64,000 nt of DNA from contig JBMORL010000048.1 in assembly GCA_049322335.1 (NCBI GenBank), positions 62,001 to 126,000 on the forward strand, read 5' to 3'. The notes under the pieces were generated by a model. That model made no database searches. It had not been told where the DNA came from and was given only the letters and a program-made list of their open reading frames with translations. This DNA comes from JBMORL01 sp049322335. Lineage in GTDB: Bacteria; Bacteroidota; Bacteroidia; Flavobacteriales_D; UBA2798. Below, piece by piece: positions 32,240 to 39,600 of this stretch. Both the position numbers and the translations under genes were made by a program. The stretch's first letter is position 1. Every line of letters starts with the position of its first letter.

Positions 32240-33967
32240 ATGGAAAAAAGATGGGTAATTAAAGAAGCGCCCGAAAAGGAGAAAGTGAAGGAACTGGCCA
32301 TTACGCTTCAAATGGACGAAAAACTGGCTTATTTGCTGGTTCAGAGAGGGATTTTGGATTATGAAAATGCCCGCAGGTTTTTCCGGCCCTCTCTCAGCGA
32401 TCTTCACCACCCGATGCTGATGCAGGACATGGATAAAGCCGTTAACCGCATAACCCGGGCCATTGAGCAGGGAGAAAACATTCTTGTTTATGGCGATTAC
32501 GATGTGGACGGCACTACGGCCGTTGCCGTGATGTATACTTTTTTATCGGGGTTTTATGATAAAGTGGCCTACTATATTCCCGACCGTTACAAGGAAGGGT
32601 ATGGTATTTCCACTACGGGTATTGATTTTGCAAACGACAATGGTTTCTCCCTCATCATCGCTCTCGATTGCGGAATAAAATCAAATGACAAAGTGGATTA
32701 TGCCCTCGAAAAAAACATTGATTTTATTATCTGCGACCATCACCTGCCGGGAGAAAAAATTCCTGCTGCAGCTGCCGTACTTGATCCGAAAAGAAAAGAT
32801 TGTGCTTATCCCTATAAAGAATTGTCAGGTTGTGGTATCGGGTTTAAACTTTGCCAGGCTCTTTGCTATCAACTTAACCGTCAACCGGAGGAAATTTTTT
32901 CACTTATCGACCTTGCCGCTATCAGCATCGCTGCCGATATCGTTCCCATAACAGGTGAAAACCGTACTTTGTGCTACCTCGGACTGGAAAAGATCAATGA
33001 AAAACCTTCACCCGGAATTGCAGCTATACTGAAAGTAGCTTCCAAACAACCGCCACTAACGGTGTCAGACTTAGTGTTCATCATTGCTCCCCGCATCAAC
33101 GCAGCAGGGAGAATGGAATCGGGACGAAATGCTGTTGACCTGATGATTTCCAGTGATGACCACCTTGCTTTTGAAAGCGGAAAATTACTCGATTCACACA
33201 ATGCCGACCGCAAAAACCTGGATAAGGAAATTACCCGCGAAGCGCTGCAAATAATCAGCAGCGATGAAAAAATGATGAAGGCAAAAACCACCGTGCTGTG
33301 GAGCGAAAACTGGCATAAAGGTGTGATCGGTATCGTAGCTTCACGCCTCACTGAAACGTATTACCGTCCCACTATTTTGTTCACCCTTTCCAACGGTGTA
33401 CTTACCGGCTCTGCGCGATCGGTACGTGAATTTGATGTGCATGAAGCTATCAGCAGCTGCAGCGAATTTCTGATACAATTCGGTGGACATAAATATGCAG
33501 CAGGAATCACTTTGCATCCTGAAAATTTTGATTCCTTCAGAAACAGGTTTGAAGAAGTGGTAGCCTCTACTATTACCGAAGAATTATTGATTCCTTCTGT
33601 GGAAATAGATGAAGAAATAAAACTTACCGACATAAAATCCAATCCCGCAGAAGACCTGCCGAAATTTGCAAGAATTTTAAAACAATTCGGCCCCTTCGGG
33701 CCGGGAAATATGAATCCTGTTTTTCTTATACGCAATGTAAAAGACACCGGTTATGTAAAAATTGTAGGAGAAAATCACCTGAAGTTTACCGTTTTCAGTG
33801 ATGAAAATCCCGCTATAAAAATTCCCTGTATCGGTTTCGGGCTGGGAGAATATTTACCCGGGATTACCAATGGAAAAATATTTGATATTGCCTGTTGCCT
33901 GGAAGAAAATACATGGAATGACCGGACGACTGTACAATTGGTGGTAAAAGACATTAAACTGCATTAA
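32240..33967 (+). CDS. recJ: Single-stranded-DNA-specific exonuclease RecJ
   Basis: This 5'-3' ssDNA exonuclease serves recombination and mismatch repair. The DHH phosphoesterase motifs are all there: YGDYDVDGTTAVAVMY (about 77), ALDCGIKS, CDHHLPGE (about 160), then the DHHA1 region with APRINAAGRMESGRNAVDLM and GSARSVREFDVHEAI. An OB-like C-terminal domain follows. The start is uncertain: ATGs at 32195, 32228 and 32240 are in frame. The last gives MEKRWVIKE, the usual N terminus, and 575 residues. The first would leave only two bases to the divergent gene. The divergent promoter must therefore lie between 32193 and 32239. Confidence 0.95.
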   Translation: MEKRWVIKEAPEKEKVKELAITLQMDEKLAYLLVQRGILDYENARRFFRPSLSDLHHPMLMQDMDKAVNRITRAIEQGENILVYGDYDVDGTTAVAVMYTFLSGFYDKVAYYIPDRYKEGYGISTTGIDFANDNGFSLIIALDCGIKSNDKVDYALEKNIDFIICDHHLPGEKIPAAAAVLDPKRKDCAYPYKELSGCGIGFKLCQALCYQLNRQPEEIFSLIDLAAISIAADIVPITGENRTLCYLGLEKINEKPSPGIAAILKVASKQPPLTVSDLVFIIAPRINAAGRMESGRNAVDLMISSDDHLAFESGKLLDSHNADRKNLDKEITREALQIISSDEKMMKAKTTVLWSENWHKGVIGIVASRLTETYYRPTILFTLSNGVLTGSARSVREFDVHEAISSCSEFLIQFGGHKYAAGITLHPENFDSFRNRFEEVVASTITEELLIPSVEIDEEIKLTDIKSNPAEDLPKFARILKQFGPFGPGNMNPVFLIRNVKDTGYVKIVGENHLKFTVFSDENPAIKIPCIGFGLGEYLPGITNGKIFDIACCLEENTWNDRTTVQLVVKDIKLH

Positions 33968-33998
33968 AGGCAGGAAGAGCAAAGCCCTCTCTTTAGCC

Positions 33999-34049
33999 GC
34001 GCAGGATTTGCAATCCTGCGCAATATCACCGGGGATTTGTAATCCCCGG
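33999..34049. repeat. Two tandem palindromes sharing a GGATTTG core
   Basis: GCGCAGGATT..AATCCTGCGC (33999-34021) is followed eight bases later by CCGGGGATT..AATCCCCGG (34029-34049). Both have the same core (GGATTTG[C/T]AATCC) but different outer arms, so they are diverged copies of one REP-type unit. They occupy the spacer between recJ and the DUF900-like gene, which converge. They could also serve as a weak bidirectional terminator. Confidence 0.7.
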
Positions 34050-34081
34050 AAACAACAAAGTTTATTGGAGAACGAAAAAAA

Positions 34082-35197
34082 TCACCCGATCCACTCTCCT
34101 TTTATGGAATCCGGTTCGCATTCCAGTTCCATTGCCCTGTTTTTTCCATCGGCCAGTGTGGTTCCATCAGCATGCTGATTACCAAGAGCGGAAAATAATT
34201 TTTCGATAATAAATGATTTGTCCTGGAAATAACTGTGCCCTACCAAACCCGCACCGCCTTTTCTTGAGAGTTGAATGAGATCAACATTTTTGGGAAGCAT
34301 TTTTTTGATGTCGGTTTCGGTTCTTCCCAATCGTTGCTTTTTGGTTCCGAAAATATTATTCGACATCCAGAGGGCAAAATCATTTTTGTTGTGAAAAAGA
34401 ACAACACGATGGGCCAGCTGATGAATGAAATAATCATCCTCCGCATCACTGTAACTGAGTCCGTCTTCATCGATATCAGCACCTGTTAAGATGAGCCGGT
34501 GAAAAAAATTATTGAGGATATCGGCCTTTATTTTTCCGGCATTTTCAAGATCGTTTAATGTTTTTACTGCCTGTTTCAATATGCGGCAACCCATCGACTG
34601 GGTATGCATAACGATCTTCGGATTCCAGTCGCTGAAGAGCGGATTGTTTTTGTTGTTTACGTAATGAAAAAGTTTGAGTAATAAAACCGCTACCGATTTT
34701 CCCATTTTTTCCACGTCATTCAGTTCTCCTTTTTTGTACTGTAGTTTTCCCTGTGAGGGCCATGAGATGAGCAGGATTTTTCCCACAGGTGAATTCAATC
34801 CCCAGTCATCGAGAAAATAATGGCTGTGCAGTGGTGATAGTTGTTTTTTCATTTCCTGGTTAACGGTATTGCCGAAACCAAATAAATAGATATAGAGTTG
34901 TTTTTCCCTTTCCTTTTTCAGTTCAGTAAAAATTTCGTTAAACCACGGTTCTGATTCTTCTCCCGGTAAATAAAAATCGCCTTCGTGAGTGTGGAAATGA
35001 TTGGTTTCTGAAGAATCGCCATTTCGTTTAAAAACGGGAGGATCAATGTCGTTTTTTTCCACTAAATAATGTCCGAAATTGAGAAAAGTATTCGCATTAT
35101 CCATTCCGGGTGTGAGAGGAATAAGTCCGCGTTTGTATTTAAAATGATCCCCGTCTTTAACAAGTGGGCGCGAAGAAACAACGTGGTGAATGATCAT
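34082..35197 (-). CDS. Alpha/beta hydrolase (DUF900-like)
   Basis: This is a 371-residue protein with the order of an alpha/beta hydrolase: a strand followed by LISWPSQGK, a nucleophile elbow HTQSMGCRILKQAV (Ser near 200), an acid in ILTGADIDEDG (near 240) and a His in GLVGHSYF (near 327). This matches the DUF900 type. The elbow lacks the first glycine of GxSxG (Thr in its place), a variant also seen in the family. There is no signal peptide, so it is probably cytoplasmic. It lies 10 bases downstream of the methylmalonyl-CoA epimerase gene and should be co-transcribed. The substrate is unknown. Confidence 0.75.
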   Translation of the reverse strand: MIIHHVVSSRPLVKDGDHFKYKRGLIPLTPGMDNANTFLNFGHYLVEKNDIDPPVFKRNGDSSETNHFHTHEGDFYLPGEESEPWFNEIFTELKKEREKQLYIYLFGFGNTVNQEMKKQLSPLHSHYFLDDWGLNSPVGKILLISWPSQGKLQYKKGELNDVEKMGKSVAVLLLKLFHYVNNKNNPLFSDWNPKIVMHTQSMGCRILKQAVKTLNDLENAGKIKADILNNFFHRLILTGADIDEDGLSYSDAEDDYFIHQLAHRVVLFHNKNDFALWMSNNIFGTKKQRLGRTETDIKKMLPKNVDLIQLSRKGGAGLVGHSYFQDKSFIIEKLFSALGNQHADGTTLADGKNRAMELECEPDSIKGEWIG

Positions 35198-35207
35198 ACT
35201 GAAGTTT

Positions 35208-35609
35208 TTATTTTTTTTCCATACAAAGTTCCACCAGCACCCCGTTGGTGCTTTTAGGGTGAAGAAATGCGATCATTTTATTATCAGCTCCTTCTTTTGC
35301 CGTTTTATGGATCAGCTCAAACCCGTTATCCGTTAGTCGCTGTATTTCCACATTGATATCATCAACGGCAAAAGCAATGTGATGCACCCCTTCTCCTTTT
35401 TTCTCAATGAATTTTGCAATGGCACTGCCGGGTTTTACAGATTCCAGCAACTCCACTTTGGTTTCGCCTACCATAAAGAATTGTGTGTTTACCCCCTCGC
35501 TTTCTACCTTTTCGGTTTTATACGGGGTTTTATTCAGCAAAAGGCTGAAGAGTTTTTCGGATTCAGCGATGCTTTTTACAGCAATGCCTATGTGTTCTAT
35601 TTTGTTCAT
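35208..35609 (-). CDS. mce: Methylmalonyl-CoA epimerase
   Basis: This enzyme interconverts (R)- and (S)-methylmalonyl-CoA in the propionate/succinate pathway. The 133-residue vicinal-oxygen-chelate protein has two beta-alpha-beta-beta-beta modules: MNKIEHIGIAVKSIAESEKLF (metal His at 6) and GEGVHHIAFAVDDINVEI (metal His near 78), with metal Glu in VELLES and in the final LVELCMEK. Length and pattern match Mce rather than glyoxalase I. No mutase gene is adjacent. It heads a two-gene unit with the alpha/beta hydrolase. Confidence 0.95.
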   Translation of the reverse strand: MNKIEHIGIAVKSIAESEKLFSLLLNKTPYKTEKVESEGVNTQFFMVGETKVELLESVKPGSAIAKFIEKKGEGVHHIAFAVDDINVEIQRLTDNGFELIHKTAKEGADNKMIAFLHPKSTNGVLVELCMEKK

Positions 35610-35622
35610 GCTATAAAAATAA

Positions 35623-35652
35623 AAAAGCCCCGTGGAAAATCACAGGGCTTTT
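35623..35652 (-). terminator. Intrinsic terminator between the 272-residue secreted-protein gene and mce
   Basis: AAAAGCCC and GGGCTTTT with an extended GTG/CAC inner stem (one mismatch). Read on the minus strand it ends in TTTT and lies 19 bases past the upstream stop codon. It separates that gene from mce. Confidence 0.8.
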
Positions 35653-35670
35653 ATTATAAATGTCTTTTTA

Positions 35671-36489
35671 TTATTGTTTGATGAATTGTGAGTCTTTGTT
35701 ATCAAAGTTAATATAATAGGCCGCAGGCTTCATGCTGGAGCAATCTACCTGGTCGCCATATCCTTTTTTAACGATGTTACCGTAGGAGTCATAAATCTCA
35801 TAGCGTGTTTTCACCGACTTATCGGTACCTGCTTCCACAAATTTGATAGGTGTTGATTTTACTTTTTTGGGAACAAAATCCACTTCTTTCACAGAAGGGT
35901 CGCTGAATGTTTTGGGCTGGGAGTAGCGCGGCTTATTGGTATAATCGAGCTGTTTGATTCTGACTTTATTTTCTCCGAAGTGTGGAGTAAGCTGAAATTC
36001 GTAGGAATGTTCTTCGGGAGTACCTTCTCCGTTTACCTCTCCCACGGGAATCCATTTGTTCCAGATAAATTGTTCGATGATGAAAGGAAGTTTTCCGTTT
36101 TCGTTTTTGGTTTTCCAGGTGAGTTTCCCGGTATTGGAAATATTCATGGAACCTTCAACCACTTCAAATGTGCTTTTAGGTTTTAAAACTTCTGCGTTAA
36201 GCACTTTTGGGGTACAACCTTCTTTGTGTTCAATTTTAATTACAACGGCATCTCCCACTTTCAGCTGGTGGAGGCTCAGGTCAATTTCAAACGCACTGGA
36301 TTCCCACGTATCGGTGGTAACTTTATCGTTTACCAAAACTTTAATGGTACAAAAACCCACCCCGCTTGATGCGAACGGATTCTGAACATACAGGTTCTTT
36401 CCCTGGTAATTTCCTTCCAGCACCAAAAATGCGCTGAATCCGCTGAAAGCTGTCAGGAAGAAGGTAATAGAGAGTATAATGTTTTTCAT
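35671..36489 (-). CDS. Hypothetical exported protein
   Basis: This is a 272-residue protein with a signal peptide (MKNIILSITFFLTAFSGFSA). The ATG at 36489 is chosen, as the upstream candidate at 36534 adds a hydrophilic tail and lies inside the promoter. The sequence opens with YQGKNLYVQNPFASSGVGFC and continues as two or three beta-sandwich-like segments (GKLTWKTKNENG, then YSQPKTFSDPSV). The end, YYINFDNKDSQFIKQ, resembles a degenerate sorting-domain tail (YDSYGNIVKKG...), so it may be a short type IX or periplasmic protein. Family not assigned with certainty. Confidence 0.82.
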   Translation of the reverse strand: MKNIILSITFFLTAFSGFSAFLVLEGNYQGKNLYVQNPFASSGVGFCTIKVLVNDKVTTDTWESSAFEIDLSLHQLKVGDAVVIKIEHKEGCTPKVLNAEVLKPKSTFEVVEGSMNISNTGKLTWKTKNENGKLPFIIEQFIWNKWIPVGEVNGEGTPEEHSYEFQLTPHFGENKVRIKQLDYTNKPRYSQPKTFSDPSVKEVDFVPKKVKSTPIKFVEAGTDKSVKTRYEIYDSYGNIVKKGYGDQVDCSSMKPAAYYINFDNKDSQFIKQ

Positions 36490-36519
36490 TTCCGTGTACT
36501 CAGTCTTTTTAATGATGCG

Positions 36520-36550
36520 CAATATTATGATCAATTTTCAAAATATCAAA
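36520..36550 (-). promoter_or_regulatory. Promoter of the 272-residue exported-protein gene
   Basis: On the minus strand TTTG (36547-36550), 19 bases, then TAATATTG (36520-36527), one base off the -7 consensus. The start codon is about 30 bases downstream. Confidence 0.55.
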
Positions 36551-36696
36551 GTTTAATCCTCTATTTTTTTGCCATTTATCTGCTGTTTTTCGCGATGAAC
36601 AGGTAAAATTGCAGCATTAATCTTATTAACCATTTAAATTTTGCATTTTTGCGGCTTTAGTGCTAAAATTGTAAAATTCGACAAATTCCATACAGA

Positions 36697-38484
36697 ATGA
36701 ATAAGGCATTGATTTATGCAGCGTTAACAAGCCTTTTATTGGCTTCATGTTCGGGCGGAAACGGGGACAAAAGCGATCCGGATGGCAAGGAACAGCCCAA
36801 GAAGCGGGAAGCCAAAGGTGGTGAAGTGGTTTACGGAGGTACTTTTCATGTTTCCAATAACGAAAAGCACAAAACTCTTTTTCCCTATGATATAAAGGAA
36901 ATAGGAACCGCACATATTGCCTGGCAGGTATACGAAGGCCTTGTTCGCCTGAGCCAGAAAGACCTTTCTATTCAGCCTTCACTGGCCGAAAAATGGGAGG
37001 TAAGTGATGATATGCTGGAATACACCTTTCATCTTAAAAAAGGCGTATTTTTTCATGATGATCCTTGTTTCACCGGGGGAAAAGGCCGCGAATTAAAGGC
37101 TTCTGACGTTAAATTTTCATTCGAATTGCTGGCCACCAAAGGAGTTAGCGATGAGGCTTTCGGCAACTCCATCAAAGAACGTATTGAGGGCGCCAATGAT
37201 TTTTATAACGGGAAAGCAAAGGAAATAAGCGGGATAAGCATTTCTGATGACTATACCGTTAAAATCCGCACTATAACTCCCAGCTCTTCTTTCCTCTACA
37301 TTCTGGCCAATCCTGTTACAGCTATCCTGCCAAAAGAAGCCTGGGACAAGTACGGAAAAGAAATAGCAGTGGGTACTGGAGCATTTATGGTTACCAAAGG
37401 CGGAGACCCTAATAAGGAACTTATTTTAGCTGCCCATCCGAAGTATCACCGTAAGGATAAATGGGAAAATCAGCTACCTTATTTAGATACGGTTCATTTC
37501 CATTTTGTGGCAGAAAATACCGAAGAACTGGAAATGTTCAGGGCCAACAAGCTTTCTATGATCTATGGCCTGCCGGCAGAAAAAATAACGGAAGTAGTTC
37601 AGAAAAATATTCCCGATTTCACCAACAAACCGCCCAAATACATTCTTTTGCGTGAACCCGAAATGTCGGTTCAGTTTTATGAAATCAATATGAAAGAGCC
37701 CCATTTTCAGAATGTGAAAGTGCGCCAGGCTCTTGCCTATGCCATTGACCGCACAAAGATTATGGAAGACATTCTGAACAACCAGGCCGCAGCCAACGGG
37801 CCCAGCCAACAGAATACAGGAAACTACGGCCTCACACCACCCCTTTACCAGTTTTCCAAATACGACACATCCAAAATCAAAGGATATAACTATAATCCCG
37901 ACCTGGCCCGAAAACTAATGAGAGAAGCCGGATATCCCGAAGGAAAGGGCTTCCCCACCATAACACTGGAAGTGAACTACGGGGCAAAAAATATCCGCGT
38001 AGCCAATGAAATAATCAGTCAGTGGAAAGAAGTATTGGGAATAAATGTAGAACTCGAACAGGTTTCTCTTGCCCAAAAAATTGAAGATTCTGAATATGGC
38101 CGGGCAGATATTTTCCGCTCTGCCTGGGTAGCTGATTATCCCAGTCCCGAAACATTCCTCTCTATCTGCTATGGTAAAAATGTTCCTGAATCAATGGATA
38201 AGCCCTCGCATCCTAATACCATGCGCTATAAAAGTGCTGAATTCGATAAGAATTTTGAATTGGGTATGAGCGCTAAAACAGAAGAAGAACGCTACCAATA
38301 CTTTGCAGAAGCAGAAAGAATTATGATGGAGGATTGCCCCGTAATCATCATCTGGTATGTGGAAAATTACAGGCTTATACAGTCATCTGTACACAACTAC
38401 TTTAACAACCCGATGAACTACTATGACCTTTCTGACATTTATATTAAACCTTTGAAAGCAGAGAAAGAGAAGAAAGCAGAATAA
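36697..38484 (+). CDS. Oligopeptide/nickel-type ABC transporter substrate-binding lipoprotein (SBP family 5)
   Basis: This is a 595-residue periplasm-facing lipoprotein with lipobox LLLASCSGG (Cys near 19) and a charged linker. The mature protein matches the DppA/OppA fold: GGTFHVSNNEKHKTLFPYD, then YEGLVRLSQKDLSIQPSLAEKWEVSDD, LKKGVFFHDDPCF, and the late KVRQALAYAIDRTKIMEDILN signature. Family 5 proteins bind peptides, nickel or small solutes for ABC import. No permease or ATPase gene is adjacent, so it must work with subunits encoded elsewhere. Its 3' side is occupied by a long degenerate repeat array. Confidence 0.93.
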   Translation: MNKALIYAALTSLLLASCSGGNGDKSDPDGKEQPKKREAKGGEVVYGGTFHVSNNEKHKTLFPYDIKEIGTAHIAWQVYEGLVRLSQKDLSIQPSLAEKWEVSDDMLEYTFHLKKGVFFHDDPCFTGGKGRELKASDVKFSFELLATKGVSDEAFGNSIKERIEGANDFYNGKAKEISGISISDDYTVKIRTITPSSSFLYILANPVTAILPKEAWDKYGKEIAVGTGAFMVTKGGDPNKELILAAHPKYHRKDKWENQLPYLDTVHFHFVAENTEELEMFRANKLSMIYGLPAEKITEVVQKNIPDFTNKPPKYILLREPEMSVQFYEINMKEPHFQNVKVRQALAYAIDRTKIMEDILNNQAAANGPSQQNTGNYGLTPPLYQFSKYDTSKIKGYNYNPDLARKLMREAGYPEGKGFPTITLEVNYGAKNIRVANEIISQWKEVLGINVELEQVSLAQKIEDSEYGRADIFRSAWVADYPSPETFLSICYGKNVPESMDKPSHPNTMRYKSAEFDKNFELGMSAKTEEERYQYFAEAERIMMEDCPVIIIWYVENYRLIQSSVHNYFNNPMNYYDLSDIYIKPLKAEKEKKAE

Positions 38485-38526
38485 AAATTTTTACTTTATT
38501 ATTTCCTGTTTTTCCCTGCTTTGCCC

Positions 38527-38703
38527 AAGTGTTTTTTCTCCTTAAGTGCTTTTTACTTTTAGTGCTTTCCCTTCAAGTGCTTTTTTCTTCAAGTACTTTC
38601 TCCTTAAGTGCTTTTTACTTTAAGTATTTCCCTCTTCAAGTGCTTTCTCTTCAAGTGCTTTCTCTTCAAGTACCAAGTACTTTCTCTTCAAATGCTTTTT
38701 TCT
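38527..38703. repeat. Degenerate AAGTGCTTTCTCTTC tandem array
   Basis: About 12 imperfect units of 14-17 bases begin AAGT[G/A]CTTT and end in CTT or TTC. The best units are two consecutive AAGTGCTTTCTCTTC copies near 38640-38668. The array lies in the 314-base spacer after the SBP gene. The rest of that spacer holds the palindrome at 38709 and the terminator at 38747. Confidence 0.8.
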
Positions 38704-38708
38704 ATTGT

Positions 38709-38728
38709 CCGTTGACTGAAGTCAACGG
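38709..38728. repeat. Palindrome CCGTTGACT/AGTCAACGG
   Basis: A perfect nine-base-pair palindrome with a two-base loop, between the tandem array and the terminator. It is of the same type as the other isolated palindromes in the window but has a different sequence. Confidence 0.65.
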
Positions 38729-38746
38729 CAAGGGAGGGATGAAAAC

Positions 38747-38779
38747 AAAAAGCCCCGGGAGTTTCTCCCGGGGCTTTTT
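38747..38779. terminator. Bidirectional intrinsic terminator
   Basis: A perfect 15-base-pair stem: AAAAAGCCCCGGGAG (38747-38761) and CTCCCGGGGCTTTTT (38765-38779) with a three-base loop. T runs are present in both directions. It separates two convergent genes. Confidence 0.95.
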
Positions 38780-38798
38780 GTTTGTTGACTAAAAATTT

Positions 38799-39371
38799 TT
38801 AAGCTGGCATTGCTATGAGAGAGCAGATGGACTTATACATATCCATTGCCTGGACTTCAGAAAATTCTCCCATATCAAAACTCTTTACGATATACTCTAC
38901 ATTATTGATTTTTACCACACCGAATGCATGATAATAGTCGCGGGGGCCGGCTTCATTGGGCAGGCTGGCTTTATACACCATTTTATTGGCGTCTTCTTTA
39001 ATATATTCCACCACAAAAACACCGTCATTTTTCAACCGGTCTTTTTCTCTTTGCAGGTAGTTTCCTTCTCCATCTACTTCCTCAATGATGAGATGATATT
39101 CTGTGCCAATAGTGATTTCCCAGGTGAGGAGATCTTCGTTTTTGGCAATGTCTACAGGAAGTTTTTCGCCTGTGGGTGACAATAATTCGGGCACCATAAT
39201 TTTTGTATTCAACCCGTTTGACGACAGATCGTGTTCATGCATCCCGGTATAATCCACCTCTTCGGTACCGACAGTGGAATCACCGTCTTTGCCGTCTGAT
39301 TTTGTTTCGCCTCCGCAGCTGTTGAACATTACAGCCGGAGCCATCAGGAAAAGGAATAACAACTTTTTCAT
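38799..39371 (-). CDS. Hypothetical lipoprotein
   Basis: This is a 190-residue protein with a lipoprotein signal (MKKLLFLFLMAPAVMFNSC, Cys near 19) followed by a Gly/Asp/Lys-rich linker. The mature domain is a small alpha/beta unit: a strand-rich middle (KIMVPELLSPTGEKLPVDI, DLLTWEITIGTEYHLIIEE) and a C-terminal helix (SEVQAMDMYKSICSL). No enzymatic motif is recognised. It is monocistronic, with its own promoter element and a shared bidirectional terminator. Confidence 0.82.
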   Translation of the reverse strand: MKKLLFLFLMAPAVMFNSCGGETKSDGKDGDSTVGTEEVDYTGMHEHDLSSNGLNTKIMVPELLSPTGEKLPVDIAKNEDLLTWEITIGTEYHLIIEEVDGEGNYLQREKDRLKNDGVFVVEYIKEDANKMVYKASLPNEAGPRDYYHAFGVVKINNVEYIVKSFDMGEFSEVQAMDMYKSICSLIAMPA

Positions 39372-39387
39372 AGTCGTGAATTTTGTT

Positions 39388-39395
39388 CAAATATA
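39388..39395 (-). promoter_or_regulatory. -7 promoter element for the 190-residue lipoprotein
   Basis: The minus strand reads TATATTTG, a perfect match, 16 bases before the ATG, giving a leader of only a few bases. Confidence 0.5.
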
Positions 39396-39556
39396 TGATT
39401 TTTCGGGAAGTTGGGTGATTTGCCGGTAAAAAGCAACGGGGTAATGGGGCGTGCCATGGGATAAATCCGGGATATTTGTATGGCCCTTCTGTAATATCCG
39501 TTTTTTAGTAAATAAATACCTTCAGGGTTTTAAAACCCTTAAAGGTGTGTGCAAGA

Positions 39557-39600
39557 CTAAAGTATTTCATCTGTTATCTTCCCGTCTAAAATCTCTTCTA
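39557..39600. repeat. Short copy of the AGATGTTAGA-type word array
   Basis: ATCTGTTATCTTCCCGTC followed by TAAAATCTCTTC resembles the right arm of the array at 11165-11207 (ATCTATCATCTTTCCATC followed by TAAAATCTAAC). It abuts the stop codon of the A2M gene. The rest of the 226-base spacer (39396-39556) shows nothing I can interpret. Confidence 0.45.

Noticed and set aside
38527..38703. A CRISPR array in the AAGTGCTTT repeats.
   Set aside because: Units are contiguous and imperfect with no unique spacers, and no cas gene is present.
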